Shown here: positions 62,670 through 64,000 of the stretch, piece by piece
How positions within the stretch are numbered: position 1 is the first letter of the stretch
How the letters are laid out: every line of letters starts with the position of its first letter
DNA from: Lepidodermella squamata
Taxonomy: Eukaryota > Gastrotricha
DNA length: 64,000 nt
Direction: 5' to 3'
Assembly: GCA_047495785.1 (NCBI GenBank)
Contig: JBLDXI010000010.1
Location: 930,001 to 994,000 of the forward strand
The notes under the pieces: generated by a model
Database searches by the model: none
What the model was told of the DNA's origin: nothing
What the model saw: only the letters and a program-made list of their open reading frames with translations
Translations under genes and position numbers: made by a program

Positions 62670-63937
62670 GAAAACCTGGGAAGGACTGAGATGGTGTTTT
62701 GTACACTGGAGAAAGGGCATTTATACCTATCCTCCAGACGAGTTAACTAGAATTGCGGTGGCCATGTGCGGGGCTAATTACCAATATCGGTATCTCAGGT
62801 TCGAATTTCACGTACAAGCTTAGGGTCAAATATCGCGTGATTACGTAAGTTCATTTGAGGAGCAACTATAAAATAGCATCAAATAGTGTGACAACTGCCG
62901 ACTTGAACGCCATTTGAAAGCATAAACACGCACGTTGTCTCCGAGTGCGAAAATGGCTGCAATTATGACGGGTTGGGACTTGATTGAGATAAGGCTAATG
63001 TAATGAAGAACTAAAATTGGCTAGATTTCATTCATTTTTCAATTTTAACTTGTAACAAATAAACATGGACTAATAAACATTGATACAACGTAACGGACTT
63101 CAACTGCTTTGGAGTCTGTCATTTATTTTTTCGCAATTTGCAACAAAATTGAGCTTGTAATTATCTTCAATTGGCCAAAAATTTCGTCTCGAAAATTAAA
63201 AAAAATTTGAAAGCAACAAATCCGAGAATAATATAGAATTTAAAAAAATGACCTTCATCCAAGACTATGCATGTGAGCTGCGGCCTTCGCGATGTAACAT
63301 TAATAAATTGATAAAAAGCGATAAAAATCATGGGTAACGAGTGCGAGCACATTGACGACTGTTGCTATGATTTAAAATCGTGTCATTTCGCCTCTCGCCA
63401 TCAGAAAATTCACAAACAGCTTATAACCTGTCTTAATTTTTGTATGCTCTAAATATAAAAAAAATTGAAGTTGATTTCGGAAACGCACTTGAGTTTAGTT
63501 GCCTGTCGATTAATACACCTTTTTTCTTGCATTTTCATTTTTTGCAAAACCAAGTGCACTGGCGTCTTCATTTTCTTCATTTTGTTTACTTTTTTAGTAT
63601 AGAGCTTCTGCTTCACGTTTTTCCGCTTTTTCCTCATCTCAGCCAGCAGCAGCACAGAAGAAGCAGAAAAAACTGGGCTCGTGCGTGCAGTTATGAGCAG
63701 TTATATACTCCTTTTCATCAACTTTTGACGCGATCGACCTGAATTTAGCAAAAATCGAAACTTTCATCCTAATTTGTGACCAGTTCCGTTATTAATAACA
63801 TTATGGAAAAATATGTCCCTGATCCTCTTGAAGAGATCTATCAGATGGCATTTGGTTCTTTCTGATGCGACCTTTAAGTCCGGAGAAATCGATGGTTGAA
63901 ATTTTGAATGTTTCGATTTTTTAGCCTCCAAGAAATT
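62670..63937. other. Spacer at right end
   Basis: No gene recognised. A Lys-rich ORF on the minus strand at 63449-63655 and its antisense partner are low-complexity artefacts. Confidence 0.4.
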
Positions 63938-64000
63938 GACGAATCAGCAGACCATCTAGCGCCCATGGCGTGACACCCCTTTTCTCGTGAGTAGTCAGTC
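63938..64000. mobile_element. One arm of a foldback element, cut by the window edge or solo
   Basis: GAATCAGCAGACCATCTAGC followed by GCCCATGGCGTGACACC and TTTTCTCGTGAGTAGTCAGT matches, in the same orientation, the inverted left arm of the element at 23006-23456 (GAATCAGCTGACCAACTGGC, then GCCCATGGCGTAGCACC, then TTTTCTCGTGAGTAAGCAGT). No opposite arm is visible upstream within 600 bases, so it is either a solo arm or lacks its partner. Confidence 0.6.

Noticed and set aside
62790-62830. GGTTCGAATTTC as a tRNA B-box
   Set aside because: No matching A-box or cloverleaf could be drawn around it.
63449-63655. Lys/Met-rich minus-strand ORF
   Set aside because: Low-complexity product of an AT-rich stretch without start context or introns.

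Overview
This is animal nuclear DNA. Genes are split by many short introns (mostly 48-60 nt, with pyrimidine-rich GT...AG ends), lie tightly on both strands, and sit in AT-rich spacers full of small palindromic elements. The protein families are metazoan: UDP-glucuronosyltransferases, class C GPCRs, astacin with EGF/CUB, C-type lectin, LamG/EGF/ShK/sushi, SLC18 and multicopper oxidase. The ShK-type domains, the nematode-like EGF of the astacin gene and the compact gene form suggest a small ecdysozoan, possibly a nematode. I cannot fix the phylum from sequence alone. No tRNA, rRNA, CRISPR or operon signal was seen.

Layout. 1-9.6 kb: two minus-strand UGT genes (the first runs off the left edge) flank a five-exon class C GPCR gene, with UGT debris and hAT-like mini-elements between. 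9.6-13.2 kb: a secreted ankyrin-repeat protein with a C-terminal C-type lectin domain. 13.4-17.0 kb: a laccase-like gene whose copper-site residues are partly lost. 19.0-23.9 kb: an astacin-EGF-CUB gene whose zinc motif is completely lost, with several palindromic elements in its introns. 24.5-34.6 kb: three tandem paralogs of a ~850-residue secreted or membrane-anchored concanavalin/LamG-like protein, with a small 14-cysteine secreted protein gene inside the cluster. 34.6-36.2 kb: an SLC18-type transporter. 37.9-45.0 kb: a large type I membrane protein with five LamG, seven EGF, two ShK-like and five sushi domains. 46.9-49.3 kb: an intronless class C GPCR. 50.4-52.0 kb: a broken gene for a secreted coiled-coil/trefoil-like protein. 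54.8-55.5 kb: a second 14-cysteine protein gene. 56.6-62.7 kb: two tandem class C GPCR genes of identical exon design, with a small unknown gene between them on the other strand.

Most products are secreted or on the cell surface: receptors, adhesion or recognition domains, and two enzyme folds that have lost catalytic residues. The UGTs are detoxification enzymes of the ER. The window therefore looks like a surface, environment-sensing and defence gene neighbourhood shaped by tandem duplication and small transposons. Exon joins were derived by hand from reading frame and splice consensus; joins that are weak are stated in the entries.
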